A stretch of 64,000 nt of DNA, from assembly GCA_964020975.1 (NCBI GenBank), contig OZ026618.1:34316849-34380848 (forward strand), in the 5' to 3' direction. The notes beneath the pieces are model-generated. The model was not told the DNA's origin. It saw only the letters and a program-made list of their open reading frames with translations, and did not search any database. The DNA comes from Hermodice carunculata. Lineage: Eukaryota > Annelida > Polychaeta > Eunicida > Amphinomidae. Shown here one piece after another: positions 1-14,029 of this stretch (positions are counted from its first letter, which is position 1; every line of letters starts with the position of its first letter). The translations under genes were made by a program, and so were the position numbers.

Positions 1-66
1 ATTGGTGTTAGTATGAATATCTTAACTGAATGTTTTCCATCATGAAAGAGCACAAAAAGGCGACAA

Positions 67-138
<72 letters not shown>
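67..138. repeat. (CT)n microsatellite
   Basis: Nearly pure CT/TC dinucleotide run with a few interruptions. No gene is seen in the first 900 bases around it. Confidence 0.95.
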
Positions 139-140
<2 letters not shown>

Positions 141-916
141 ATTTGTGTAAATGGTTTTGAGAACGTAATGATTAAATTTATATCGTGATCTTTCTTTACA
201 GTTTTCCGATGAATACACAGCTATTATTTATCTACATTTATCACTGCTCATGCATCCTGACGACATAGTTTTGATGAGCGTTACTGCTACGGAGCTACAA
301 ATGCTCGACCCTGGTGTAATAGACGTAGTTTTGACTGTCTCCCTGTCGTGAAGTCAAGTGAAGGCAGAAACTGTCTTAAAACTCTTTCATTGTCAAGTGT
401 CGTGACTGCGCCGAGGAGTCTTCTGTAGCCGGTCATGTGTCTTTTGCCATCTTGAATACCAAGAAAGAAGGGGTGTGATCACGTGGTTACTTTCCACCCG
501 AGGTTGCACACGCTTTTCAACCTTTTGACGCACGTGTATCTCGAAACGTTGCATGCATAAGTTGCATGCAAGTCGCTTGTGATTTCTCTCTGAGATTGCG
601 ACAGGCAACATACGACAAACGTTGCTCCACCACCACATCCGTAAGTGGCCCGCCAACTGCCCTTCATACAGAGGGGCCATATACACGCAACAAACCCGCC
701 AACAATGTCAGAACCCTGTCAATGACGAGCCAAATAGTCGTAAGCCAACCGTGAAGAACATAGACTTTTTCTTGTTTTTTTATGCTTTGGTACACGGGAA
801 GACCACAGACATCATTTTTTTACCACGCCACACCATGGTAGTGATCCGCCAGCCGGTGTAAACATAGCATAAAGAACCAACATGTATGTTGAATACATAC
901 ATAGTAAGCGAGGTCA
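139..916. other. No supported gene
   Basis: Short open frames occur on both strands near 390-860, in a stretch somewhat richer in G+C (about 400-720). None has splice-like borders or a recognisable domain. TGCATGCA occurs twice as a direct repeat near 550-572. Confidence 0.6.
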
Positions 917-1073
<157 letters not shown>

Positions 1074-1380
1074 GCAATTAAGGTTATGAGTGGCCCTTAT
1101 TTGTTTAATTTTCAGTCAATAGACTTTTCCAGACGATGTACGAAACTTCACTATGTCTCCTATGTATATGCAAAATTGAGTTTCTCGATCGCATGTCCGC
1201 GGTTAAGCTGCAAGTGGGAAGAGAGACAGGGAAAAAGAAAGCATGTGTTGGCACACAGACATAACAAAACAGAAACGGCTAGATACAGTGGCTGGTTCAA
1301 ATTTCATACACATAGTCGAGGAACTGGTGTTGACACATATTATATACAACTGCTGTCATGTCAGCCTCCCTATTAAATAA

Positions 1381-1381
<1 letters not shown>

Positions 1382-1422
<41 letters not shown>
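1382..1422. repeat. (TAA)n microsatellite
   Basis: Trinucleotide TAA/ATA run. The poly-Tyr reading on the minus strand is an artefact. Confidence 0.95.
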
Positions 1423-1423
<1 letters not shown>

Positions 1424-1857
1424 CAGAAGAAATACTTGAATGCTGTTTCATAAAGTATGATATACCAAAATCCAACATTAAGCGATGGTTATAATTGCTT
1501 ACATTATAAATTGTCTTATCATAAAATAGCTCTTTGGTCATAATTATACACGAGTGCGCCCTTGTGTAATTTGCTCCCAATACAGTTCACATTAATGTTA
1601 AAGGCAAACGAATTGTAAAGTGTCATGAGAATGCCTGAAAACTGGGATGATATATTTTGTGTTCTTGACACTATATTTTTATCCGTCACACATTATAAGC
1701 CCAGTTAATTTAGGCCTACATGGTTGCCTTTCCAATGTACATTGAGTCTATTATTTAGCCCCTCCTTTCCTGGCTGTAGTTTGAGACCGCCTTGGTACAA
1801 TCAAGCTGGCACCTAAAATTTGGAAAGAACTGGCATTGGCGGTGGCAGGGGTGGTAC

Positions 1858-2355
1858 GGGAAGCCATCAAAAGTTCAATGGTTACAAAATAAACGAAAGT
1901 AATTTCGTTTTGGGTCAGAACTCCCTCCCCCCTGAAACTAAACTCGATTTTATATTGAAACTTCGATCTTCCAGAATGTGTACTGTAGCGGTCACAAATT
2001 ACATAGGGTTTTGCCACTGTAAAAAGGTCATATTGTGGTGTATTTAGGATGGCTTTTAAAGATTGGGATTACTACCATTCTACAACATGAGGACAGGACT
2101 CACATCCCTGGATGAATGATTGATATTGAATATTTGTCAAATAAGAGATATTTTACTTTTCGCTATTTGAACAACCCGTTAAAACTGGCGCTCGATCATC
2201 GCGGAAACGGTTTGTGCCTGTATGCAAGTTAAAATTTTGATAATTTTTGCTGACAATGATTTTTTGCGATAGAAAACTAAATCGACTTTTAACCCCCTCC
2301 ACCTAACTAAATTAGGTTCGTTTTTTATGGCACATCGATCTTTTGATGGCTTCCC
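1858..2355. repeat. Fold-back inverted repeat (MITE-like)
   Basis: The outer 16 bases at 1858-1873 (starting GGGAAGCCATC) are the exact reverse complement of 2340-2355. Similarity continues inward for roughly 90 bases per arm: both arms hold an A-rich segment, then a C-rich stretch, then AAACTAAA..TCGA. Arms are about 1858-1951 and 2269-2355, with about 315 bases between. No open frame of note lies inside. This looks like an old fold-back or long-TIR MITE. No target duplication was identified, so the true outer edges may lie further out. Confidence 0.65.
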
Positions 2356-3232
2356 TAAATGTGAACGCCTTCATGGCATATGTACCCCTAAAATGCCCAT
2401 CAATTGGGCTTGAAAAGAAGTAAAAAGGAGTGCAAGTGGGGGACGTGAGAGCACGCAGGACAGCAAGGCAGCTGCACCAAACTCCCTCGTAGCCTGAACC
2501 CCAAACAGGCCGAACACCTTTACACGTGAACTTTCACTTGTCATTTAATTTGCACATAGAAAAAGCCGGTAGCTGTCGAGAAAGTCGTTGTTTCAATATA
2601 ACACATCAAATATTAAGGTACTCAGTCAAGACAAAAAATCCGTCATCGCCGCCATCGCAGCTTCGTATCTCGAAAAACAGAAAGGGATTTTTATATGCGT
2701 ATCCCCAAAGAGAGGTAAACACATAGCACAGCCTTTGATCCACCAGTTGTAGACCACTGGCTAGTGTGACAGTATTTACGTACCACTCGTCCTGGGATCC
2801 AATCTTGAGCGTCTAATGGCAACTTCAAAAACAAATACACAAAGAGAACAATTGATCTATTTCATATTTCACGCCTTGTTACTGATATGCTTGCCCGCTT
2901 AGCTGACTCTTAAAGTCTGTATTGCTATTTTTTCCCCTTTTTCTTTCTCTATTTATCACGATCTACATTATACTATGTAAACCTTTGACACAATAAGTGT
3001 ACTGCCTTTACGATGACATGGATGACATTCCGACGGACTGCGTTCTTCGTCCTTTTTTTATTTTTATTTTTTTTTTTCATCACCCAACGTTTGCTTTGCC
3101 TTCCTTTTTATGTTTTTTCAAAGCATCCCTCAACAGCTTTTTTTTGTTCTTGTTGAGACGCCATGTCTTGCATTGAATTTGCTTGTTACTGTGTTCCAGA
3201 CTTTTTCCCTTTTTTGTCGCCATTCTGCCATC
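2356..3232. other. No supported gene
   Basis: AT-rich sequence with only short chance frames; nothing recognised. Confidence 0.6.
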
Positions 3233-3241
3233 ATTTGTTGC

Positions 3242-3288
<47 letters not shown>
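3233..3288. repeat. (TTG)n microsatellite
   Basis: TTG/TGT trinucleotide run. The poly-Leu, poly-Cys and poly-Thr readings through it are artefacts. Confidence 0.95.
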
Positions 3289-4249
3289 TCAATTATACCT
3301 TTATGTTCCTGCATTAATTCCAAAAATGTTTCTCTTTCCAACGATGTATACTTCACTTTTTCAACCATGTTTTATCCAAATGACAAGAAATATGTTCACA
3401 CTTGTACATGTGTATCAGTACACACTACCAGAATAACGAAAGTAAGACAAAGTTTCATTCGACGTGGACCAGGGGGTAAGAATTACCAATGGGAATTTAT
3501 TGAATCCGGTATCAACCTCGGCTTGTATAACCTGCACTTAAGAGAACCGTCAGCAAACCAGCTGGTGTCACACAACTATAGGCTTAACCCGGAGTCAAGC
3601 CAGGATTTCACAACTCCTCCATGTCAAAGTTAACTCTGGGTTCAGCACAAGGCTAACAGAAACGTGTGCAACTGGCATTAAGATCATTTTAGATTTGGCT
3701 GGTGGCCTCATAGGCAAGGCAAAAATGAAAGGCCCTAGGTCTGCAAAGCAGGCAACTGGTATGACTATGACTTCTTGAAAATGCTCTTCGCATTACAAGT
3801 TTCAATTACGAGGATTTGATTAAAAATTTACTGCAGATATTTTGTCCAAATATCTTTTTTGTGCAAGATACAAGTGAGGCAAACTTTCATTTATGACAAA
3901 AAGTTCAGAGACTTGTGTAACTCCTTCAATCAGCAGTAAAAGTTTGTTAAACGTCTGTTTCACGCGATTATCGAGTGACATTCAAAGCAGGTAGGATTCC
4001 CTTCTGAAAACTAAAAGTTTACATATATCTACATTATATTTACAGTTATATTGTATGTGTGCTCTGTGGGCCACTTAACCCTAAATAAAAGAATTGAATG
4101 ACATGCAATTGAATTGAATGTGCCCGCATTTATGTCCATCACTGACAGTACAGGTACAGGGGTGTACATGCTGACAATTAATGGCGTCTCTTTCTTTCTA
4201 GTGAATAGAATGGCCCCAAACCAAATTAATTTGCTTTAGTGTCACGTCA
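3289..4249. other. No supported gene
   Basis: A plus-strand frame continues out of the TTG run to a stop at 3633, but it has no domain and no splice-like borders. The rest is AT-rich and unassigned. Confidence 0.55.
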
Positions 4250-5215
4250 GTTTCTATGCAAGTCATGTAGTCTTGCCTTCAGTGTGCAGTGCACAGGCGG
4301 AATGCGTGCTCCCCATAGCAGGTACTTTAGAATCATGGTATCTTCCACAATATCGAAATGTTGGCTGACACAACCTGGAAGTGAAATCTGATGAAATACT
4401 AACCAACAGAGTATAATATCTATAGTTAAATCAACAATATATAGGAAGCCATCAACTGTCGAAGATATTTCGCAGATGCATTTTCACCTTATGCTGAGCA
4501 TAATACCTTTCTGTACGATTCTGCATAACTAGAATGTTACCCCCCCCCCCCCCAAAAAAGCATTAATAGATTCAGTACTTCTTGTGAGAATGTTGCAAGC
4601 TCAGCATTATTTTAAACACTATTTGTAAAATTGATATATAAGTGTCAGCTGTCACGATAAGTAGTGCATTGGTTCATCCACTTTAACATTCAAATGAGGC
4701 TGCAATTTGCAACCTGACAGACGAAGGACTTAAAAACTGTCCAGGTAATGAGCGACATTTAACATGGACGAATAGATATATGTATATAAACAGTACGATT
4801 TCGATTCCGATTAGTGTATGTGCAGAGCTGCACGTGCTTAAAAAATCATTGCGTTTCCTTTCCTCTACTGGAAAAAAATAGGGCAAAACCAAATTTTTGT
4901 CTTGATGTCGTTTCTGATTCTGCGCATGTTACGTGGCCTACCCTTCATGACTTGTGCTCTGAAGGAATGCCCATAAAAGGGACTTTGGAGTCACATATAT
5001 CTTCCACATCCGCAAAAAAAAACGGGCTGTTACAATCAGGAAATATAATCTGATTAAATATTATCCAAGAGAACAGACCATAATCTCTCCAGGTAATTTA
5101 ATAACACACAGGGAGCCATCAACTGCAATGATGTATGGCAAATGCATTTGCACCTCCCCTAGATGATAGGCAGCATAATACCTTTCTGTACGATTCTCCG
5201 TAAGGAAAATAAGAT
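4250..5215 (+). repeat. Diverged tandem duplication, two ~300-bp copies
   Basis: Copy 1 (about 4250-4530) and copy 2 (about 4910-5215) share an ordered series of blocks: a 'cttccaca' block, an 'aatctgatgaaatact'-like block, 'gagccatcaactg', and 'cataatacctttctgtacgattct', which is identical in both. They are offset by about 650 bp. A poly-C run lies near 4542-4552 between them. No coding content is recognised. The divergence suggests an old event. Confidence 0.7.
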
Positions 5216-6049
5216 ATCAAAGGAAAGGCAATTTTTTTTTTGTAAGTGTGGAGTTCTGATGCAATAGTGCGCCATTCTAAGCTAAAATAAAACAAAAAAA
5301 GTAAACAAAAACACGCACAGATACAGACAGGCAAGAAAAGGACACAGATAACATTATACTATAGCACGGATATGTATATAGAATTTGGCTAGTCGGCAGT
5401 AGTTGTGCAAGGTCGCACAAATAAATTCTTAATAAGCTAGCTTCAGATACATCTTTGTTCGTTGGGACAATGAGTTTACAAGATGAACAAACATCTGTCG
5501 CTTTCCGCAATTTAAATTGGACATTTCTACTCCTTAAATTTACTGAAGCAAAAACTTCAAAGAAACACTTTATTAGCCCCATGGAGCAGCCGATTTATTA
5601 TGTCAAATTGCTCACAGACATTTGGACGGACACAGATTGGTTTGAAATTACACAAATGACATACATTTTACAATTGAAACTGACCACAAATGAGCCAAAT
5701 GATAAGTATAAATGCATGTAGGCTCTTCATCCATCACATAGTAATTTACCACTGTATTAATGAATCGAATTGTGACGTGAAGAAAACAACAAATGTATTA
5801 GTAATTGAATCCCCCATCAAACCAAAAAGCCGCCCAGAAAAAAAAAACTAGAGATAAAACCAAAATAGGTAAAAAAAAAAAAAAACGCTGGAAACCTGTG
5901 TTTGGAGCATGTAAATCTCCTCCCAGGGTACCCGATGCAAAACTCCGTCTTTGATAACAAATACAATTTTAACATTGAATTGTAAAATAAGAAGGCTGTG
6001 TGAACAACCCGTACTCAGCTGACTTAAGAAATTCATCACGATAGTAGCA
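5216..6049. other. No supported gene
   Basis: AT-rich. A plus-strand frame at 5455-5721 is open for 88 codons but has no recognisable domain or convincing splice borders; treated as chance. Confidence 0.5.
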
Positions 6050-7180
6050 CTCTGGCCTTAAGAATGAGGTCGAGGTCGCCCATGTGCTGTGCAAGTTTGG
6101 CCTTTACAAAAGACCACCACCATGAACCACACCAAGGTCATAGCACAAATAGATCTCAAGTTATCAGGTGAATAGTAAAATGCAGAGAAGTGATTCTGTA
6201 ACCTTCGAAATAAGGTAAAGGTCATCCATGCGCTAGGTAATACTGGTGTGCTGGAAGGACGACCACCATGTGCAATGTCAAAGCCATAGATCAAATAGCC
6301 CTTACCTCATCACGCTAACAGTAAACTTAATGTGATAAGAGTTGTGACTTTCAGAATGCGGTCAAAGTCACTGGTGTACCATGTAAGTCTGGCCCTTATA
6401 ACCACAAGGGTCAATTTCGTAGCAATTCGCCAAACGATTTTACAGAAGACTTTTGTCAGTTTTGTCAAAAAAATAAAATTCATCTGTTAAAAATGCACAC
6501 ATTTCATAGAGACTCAACAGAGACGCATCCCCACAAGTTTGAAGTGTATCTGGCCCATACTTTTGGAGAAGTCAGAAAAAGCGGAAACACACAAAACTTC
6601 AAAAGCAAATAGATTAAATTGCAGCACTCCTGTTGAACAAATACATGTCTAGGGATTCTTATATATGTCCCTGTGTAATCTGAGAACAATTGGCCACGCG
6701 GCTTTGCAGAATTTTTACGATTTTGGTAGATATTCATTAAAAAATCCGAAAATCATTGGAGCATTATCATCTGTAGTAGAGACCGAAACAAGGTAAATTC
6801 CTAGTAAGTTTTAAATAAATCTGGCCAGCGGTTTTGGAGAAGTCGAAAATGTGAATTACCATTACATTCCCCCCCCCCCCCCCCCCATTGATTGACACAG
6901 TAATGAATGTATACTTTGACCGATAAGTACCCAAACTAACAATTTCGTTAACAATCAGGAATCCATAGCAATGCCAATTTGCAGACAGTTTTGTGTGACC
7001 CTTCAACAAGAAAGATTAACGCCAAGTTTCAGCACAATCTGAGTGACTGTTTCGGAGAAGAGGTGGGAAAAAGTGAAAATCCATAAAAATTCATATAAAA
7101 TGCAGCGCCACTGTTGTACTAATTAAGGTCTCGTGGTACCAAGAAATGTCCTAATGTAATTCTACGCATTTAGCACAGCA
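6050..7180 (+). repeat. Degenerate ~145-bp tandem array, copy 1
   Basis: A phrase of the type 'gaggtcgaggtcgcccatgt' recurs near 6066, 6212 and 6358, a period of about 145 bp. It is followed by longer degenerate units containing 'atcattggagcat', 'tctggcc', 'ttttggagaagtcgaaaatgtgaat' and 'gccactgttgta'. The same order of sub-blocks occurs at 40850-42480, so the two loci belong to one family. A poly-C run sits at about 6870-6886 and another near 7221-7230. Confidence 0.75.
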
Positions 7181-10100
7181 GTTTCAGTTTAGCTTTTTTA
7201 ACACTTTGCCCCAAAATGACCCCCCCCCCCAAAAAAAAAACACCGAAAGATCACCATTTGAACCAACCCGATAGGGAATCCATTTACTGGATGCATAAAT
7301 AGACTCATACAAAAAATATAAGAGTAAGAGGACAATATTGTACTAACAATTATCCATTTACAGAAAATTAACATGACCAAAAACTTGACATTTGCAATAG
7401 TAATACCTGAACTGAGTATTATGGATACATTGATTCATTCCATTCATGTCCCTGATTTTTCAGTATATTTGAGGTCCAGAAATTCTAATTCTTCATAAAC
7501 AAGTCCATGTGCCAGCTTGCCCAGTATACAGGCAGCGGTTTTTGCACAGCCTTGCAAGCCAAGCCGCAGCTGCCAGAAGGGCAGGCGCAGCATCACCCAC
7601 TTGGCAACGCAAACACCTTCGTCCGAGGGCATCACTACTGTGTGGAATGAGTCATATCATAACACTCTTAACAATTGATGAGCTTTACATATTGTAATTA
7701 TTCATAAAATAACTTTCGGTCAACTACCAGCTTGCCTAGCTCAGCCGTTTTATTATTTTTTTTATTTTTATTTAATTGTCTTGGAAGCCTCCTTGAAGTT
7801 GCCCTCGCGGCAGCTGCAGGGTGTCTTGTCACACAGGCAAGGCGGCTGCAGCATGCCCAGCCCAGTATTGCAAAAAAAAGCACCGACCATGGCCCGTTCA
7901 TATGCATCAGGGTAGCCACTCCATGTCCCATTATTCAGAAATTCTTCGCGTCTTAATAAAAAATAATTCTAATAAAGTGGCACAATTTTATCATCTTATC
8001 AAGCCAAGACTTTTTACTTCATTTTCATTTCAAACTCAGTTTTTTCAGCAGAACCATTAGTTCGAGTGCCATTGTCCAACATACAAATATAACATGCATT
8101 CAACAATCAATAATAAAAACTTATATTGATACACTTTGCACTACTAAAAAAAAAAATAAAACTTAGTGTACATTTTGACCATCACCTAAAAAACACGAGT
8201 TCTTTCCCTTTTGTCAATTTTTGTGTACAAAATGTTGTAAATTTGTCAAAATACATACTCCAAGTGAAATTAGGTGAACATATTGAAAGCCTTTACATAC
8301 TTTCAAGCCTTGTCGTAGAGGATACAAACAATTTGACTCAAAAGAAAGCATCCATATATTTACAATTTTCAGCAAAGATTCCCTTCCAATTTTGCATGAT
8401 TTGAGCGTAATTTGACAAAACATTGCTGCAAACTGAGTTATGTTATTAATCGTCCACTCATTTATTAGTCCACGTCCAATTTATAAAGGTATATGGCTTT
8501 AGCTTCCGCGAAAAAACAGACCATACGTTTAGCATTTCTGATTTTTTAGAAGAAAGTACTTCACACAGCAGAAGGCCTGCTTTTGAAACAAAATTGTGAC
8601 CTAAATGGCTACAAAATATACATAAAATTACCATGCTAACAAACTTGACACTAAATTGTATTCTTCACCACAAAAGCTGCAAAGATGCCCACGCCATCAA
8701 ATGGTCATATTAAGACTGAGCTAGTTGATTCCTTTTGGGGACATAGTAGTATTATATGAACCTAGGCATGTGCTATAGAATGTCTTTTGCATGTTACCCC
8801 AGATTCAAGTTTCCGTGAGACAATTGACCACACACACAACAGTCCCATTAACACAACGCAATCCCAGTGTTACAGTAGCAGTCTAATTATTCACATAAGG
8901 TTGGAATAGTACCTTTTCTTTAGTAGCAGCAACACCACACAAAAATAACATGTAGAAGTTGGAACGCTTTAACTTTCTTATGAATCTCAAAGCCTTTCCT
9001 ACTGAATATTCCCATCATTAAACTATATTTTGATGGGAAGCTGCAACGAATACTATCCAGGGGAGATAGTGTAATCCAAGAGTTTTCTTGCCGTGGGTTG
9101 CCGATATACGGCCGTTTTCAAGGGCATCAAGTACATTAAAGTGTGGCCTTACATACAGTTGAATGTGCAAGGGCAGAATCCTATATACCGAAATGCAAAG
9201 AAAGACGATATCCTGGCCAAGTACCTGGCAAACGACCTAGAGTTGCCGTTTATGTTTGAGTAACTCTATGCATGGACGTAACAGAAGAGACCATGCTTTA
9301 CGTTAAATTATGTAACAGTAAAGCTAGGAAATATATTTCATCAATCTTTAATGTTTCAGGTTAACACCTCTATGATTGTGATATTGAGTACACGTGTTTA
9401 TTATTTATATGAAGACCAGATGAGCTCTTCAATTGTTTGAGGTTTTTTTCTTCATATTTTCTACTTTTGATTTTGTAGCATAATATACATAGGAGCTGCA
9501 TGATACTTGACTCTTGTGCACGGTGTAATTTACCATCGTCCATATATAAATCGTGGCTATTTACATTTAAGTTTTGAATCTGATACCCATTCGATATCAC
9601 TTTTCACTTCTGTCTAATGAAATGAAATGAAATGAAAATGTATTCCATATGTACTTTTAAAAATGTGTATTTGGCCATTTGTCCAGTGATATATTGATAT
9701 GCATATGATCTATCCTGTGATATCTAAATGCATTGTGCCTGTGTACATGCATACTCTGCATATGGCCAAATGTGTCAGGCAGTCTCTTCATGGATCGGTA
9801 CTTGTTGCATAGGTGTAGTTGGATATTTTGTTCGAGGTGGTATGTGGCTAACCCAAAATACATATGCCCTTCATTTTATTATTAAGTTCTTGTTATGTTC
9901 TCATTGCATTAATTGTTTTCAACTTTCACATATCATAATTTATCGTCCGTGGTTAATGCAACTCTTTTGTAATCAGGTTTGTTCTGACTCACGACTTCAG
10001 TGGCTCACTAGTACATAATCAGAGGCTGAAATAAATTGTATGACATGCACAGGTTTGTTTACTGGATCCGCGTGATCGAGTGCTTTTGTTGATGTCAAAT

Positions 10101-10984
10101 GATAAATCAACCTGATTTACATGTACATGCACATTCACGCACGTATGTACATGTACATAAACTATACATGAACTGCGCGATTTCTGACGTGAGGTACCTT
10201 TATCATACTTATACTACTTTGGGTACTGCCAATTTTGGTCGGTCACATCTCACCTTTGAAATAATGTACTTCCATCATATTTGAAGCAATGAATGAATTT
10301 GCATGCTACTTGCTTGCCGGAAGAATTCTCTTCTTATATAATCTGAGAAATATATATGTAAGTAATAGAACTGGTGAAATTCCAACAAACTAGTATTTGA
10401 TTTGTTTGACCTCGTATGAAGTAATATTTTTGCTAAAAGATTTTTTTCTTTGAGAAGGCTGATATTTTTAATTATTGAAATTGAAATTGCTGAGATTATA
10501 TGATTTGGTATGCTTTTGGTCCATTATATCAGAATCGCACCTCATCCAAATTCTTGGTCAATCTGATATTTACTATGAAACACGCGGTGTGGACCAACAG
10601 CAAAAATCTTAATTGGAGTGTTCTCAATCTGTTATATACCTTTAGTTTTTGCATTGTAGAGGTCTCCCATCTAACTGGGGTGTACGTTTACTGCAGTCAT
10701 GTTTCACATAGGTTAACTTTTTTATGTATTATTTTTTGACGTTTCACACATGTACAGATCTACATGTTTTCCTTAATGCAAGTTTCTGCACACTCACAAT
10801 GTTTCAAACTCACATGCAATTTTTATTTATTTACTTGCTTCAGTTCAATGATTTTGATTTGCCCTTTTGTTTCCAATATAGCTACAAATGGTGCATTATC
10901 GTCAACATTTTATATTTCTGCAATTATAAGTACAAATGTTTTGGTTAGAAATGTCTTAAAATTTTGGTGGCGTTGCATAAACCA
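7181..10984. other. No supported gene
   Basis: AT-rich. Two small GC-richer islands (about 7505-7620 and 7729-7905) share phrases such as 'aagctgg'/'ccagctt' and CAGCTGC. A (GAAAT)4 run lies near 9618-9643. No splice-bounded frame was recognised. Confidence 0.5.
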
Positions 10985-13900
10985 ACCGTAACGAAATATT
11001 ACACATTGCTGATGATTTGGAGAATGCGATATCTGTTGCATCTGAATCCCTTTATATAGATACTAGTTCCTTAAGTAACTTTCTGAAACCCTTTTCTCAA
11101 ACTTTTTCTGTCCTGGGTATAAACATTCAATCTGTAGCCGCAAAATTCAATAAACTGACGGTTTAACTAAATGAGCCATCTGACAATAATTTTGAATTAA
11201 GTGCCATCTGTCTCCAGGAAACTTGGATTGGTGGTGAAGATTGTGAGTGGCACTCTTCAATCTTAATAATTATACTTCCATTTCTCTACCTGCAACCTGA
11301 AGTTTTTGTGAAGGTTATCTTATCTATTTACATAGGAATTTTCAGCACAATGTTCGAAATTTATACACACCAAATAAACTATGGGAAGGTCAGTTCATAG
11401 ATATAAAAGGCAAGTCCTTGTTAGGATTTTCCTTGGTTTGTACAGGTGGTCTAGCTGCAACTGTTTATTTTACAATCACTGGGACTGAATATAATGCCCC
11501 AGCTTGTTTCCAGTTCAGTTAAACATGGCGGATGGTTTAACTAGGAAAAGCTGTCCAGCTAGAAAGGGTACATTTTGGTTCAGGGGTAAGTCAAATTGTT
11601 CTTATCTGAACCTGTACTATGAAAATTTGGTACTTATGGTTTGTTTGACAGGTATTCTTCTTTGATATGAAGCTTTGCATTTAGAAGCAAAACTTCACAT
11701 ATTTAGCGATTTCATCAATTGCCACGTTCATATTTATTCATTATCATGTGGGTTGTCTTTGCTGAATATTTAGCTTAGGCAAGGAGCCACTAATCAGAGA
11801 GACATGTACGGGTAAAAGGCTCCGAAACATGTTGAGTAGTTACCCGCTGAAGACCCTTAAATTTATTTGGGCTGATACAGCCTATGTCAAAATTTTACAG
11901 AGGAACGTGTGCAATATAGACAATAGTAATTCCAAAAAAAACAGGTTAGACAGGGACAGGCTAGCTTATGGAGAGTTAAGAGTTCGAACTGCGGAATAGG
12001 ATATTGACTACTAGGAAGTGGTTCCGGGCAAAAAGGCACAAATACAAGGCAATGGCTTAAAACACAAAGCAACTTTGTGCAATATATATATAGACCCCCT
12101 GGGAGCGAGATGAGGATTCATTTATTACTGATATTGCACCTTTACCTGAAGCTTTATCCAATGAACGCTCTGATAAACTGATTGTGGGTGATTTTAATAT
12201 GGACATGTTAACAACAAACATAAGAGAACAATATTCTGACTTTCTCGACCTAATGCTAAACAATGATCTTTTGCCCAAAATCACCTTACCAACTCGTTTC
12301 GCTGAGAAACGTGCCATCCTTAATTGATAACATATTTTGTTATCTGTGCCATGGATCGACGTCATGCCGATCTGGTATCATCATCACGCATTGGTCGGAT
12401 CATCTGCCCTATTTTACTTCTTTAAATTAAAGAAATTATCCTAAAGGTCCACCTCAATTCAAAAAAATTCAAACCAAAGACGTCGAATCCACAAGGAATT
12501 TTTATCAAGAACTAGATCGAGTCAGTATAATGTCTACTCTTGACCACGATCCAACCTCCGACCCAAATCACAATTAAAATAGGTTGGTTAGTATTATCCA
12601 ATAGGACAAGGAGAAATATTTGCCCACTATAACAATGAAATTTAACAAATATAAACATAAATTTTCACCCTGGATAACGAGTGGAATCTTGCTATCGGTA
12701 AAATATAAAGATAATCTCTACCAGGAATTAAAATGTACAAACCCTTAGTCCTATCAATATCAGATAATCAAGCATAACCTGAAGACCTACAATTATATTC
12801 TAGATAAAACTATCCGTCAACGAAAGCAAACCTACTTCCACCACCAGCTTAACAAATTTAAAACTGATACTAGACAGACATGGGACACAATCAGGCAAAT
12901 AACTTACACTAACAAAATAAAAAATATTTCCCCTTATTTTCAAAGTGGATGGGACAAACATATCTCGTAAAAGTGAAATTGTGAATCGATTTAATAAGTT
13001 CTTTACTGAAATTGGCCCTACATTAGCTTCTAATTTAAACACAACAAATGTTTCTAACTTTGTATATTACCTTACTGAGCAACATGACATCACATTCTCT
13101 TTAACCCAGGTATCTGCAACTGATATTAGAACAGTCTTTGAGAAGTTCAAGCCCAAAACAAGCACAGGTCATGATGTCTTTTCTATGAAACTTCCCAAGG
13201 GTGCCAGCTCAACTTTAGCTGAGCAATTGGCATTGATCATAAACCAGGCATTATACAGTGGCATTTTATTTGATAATTTTAAATTGGCTAAGGTATTACC
13301 TTACTTACATTGATCTATAATTCATTATTTTTACCACATCTAAATTATGCTATTGTTGCGTGGGGTCAAAGATGTGATCGTGTTGTCAAATTACAAAAGC
13401 AAGCAACCCGCTTAGTCAACTGATCGGCCTATTACGCACATATTGAACCAATTTTCAAACGACTAAAATTACTGCAACTTCAAGATTTATTATATTTAAA
13501 GGCCCTAAAATTTTATTATAGATACAATCCTAACCAGCTACCGCGTTATTTTGAAAATATGTTCATTCCACTACCAATCACACACATACATGATCTAGAT
13601 ACAGATATGTCCCCCGTTACTCTCTCCCCTCTAGAAATACCACAAAAAATAGTATTCGCTATTCCATCCCATCCACATTCAATGCATCGCCTCAAAATAT
13701 CAAGGAAAATGTCAATACTTATTCATATTTCGGCTTTTCTAAATATATCAAAACTCATTTGACAGCTCAATATTCTGAAGTATGGACCATTGCTAATTGC
13801 TTTGTTTGTAGCAACTGATTATTCTATTTTTGTCCTCTGCTCGCTTCTTTCAGTAGATTTTCTTTCTTTTTAATTGAATTTCATTAAATTTCATGTTATC

Positions 13901-14029
13901 TCTATGTATCTTACGTAGGTATAGGTGCTTGTTCTTGTAAGAGGTAAATTTGTTTTAGGTGCCCCCCATGACAGCGGACTGGAATGCTTAACGGATATCA
14001 TCTTGACTATCTTGTTTGCATTTAATAAA

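Noticed and set aside
3163-3633. 156-codon frame with poly-Leu
   Set aside because: Opened by the (TTG)n run; the tail has no domain or splice support.
6050-7180. CRISPR array
   Set aside because: Repeat units are about 145 bp and degenerate, without short identical repeats and unique spacers; the DNA is animal.
11440-12080. Second TIR element like the one at 49.9 kb
   Set aside because: No inverted ends and no convincing target duplication could be found.
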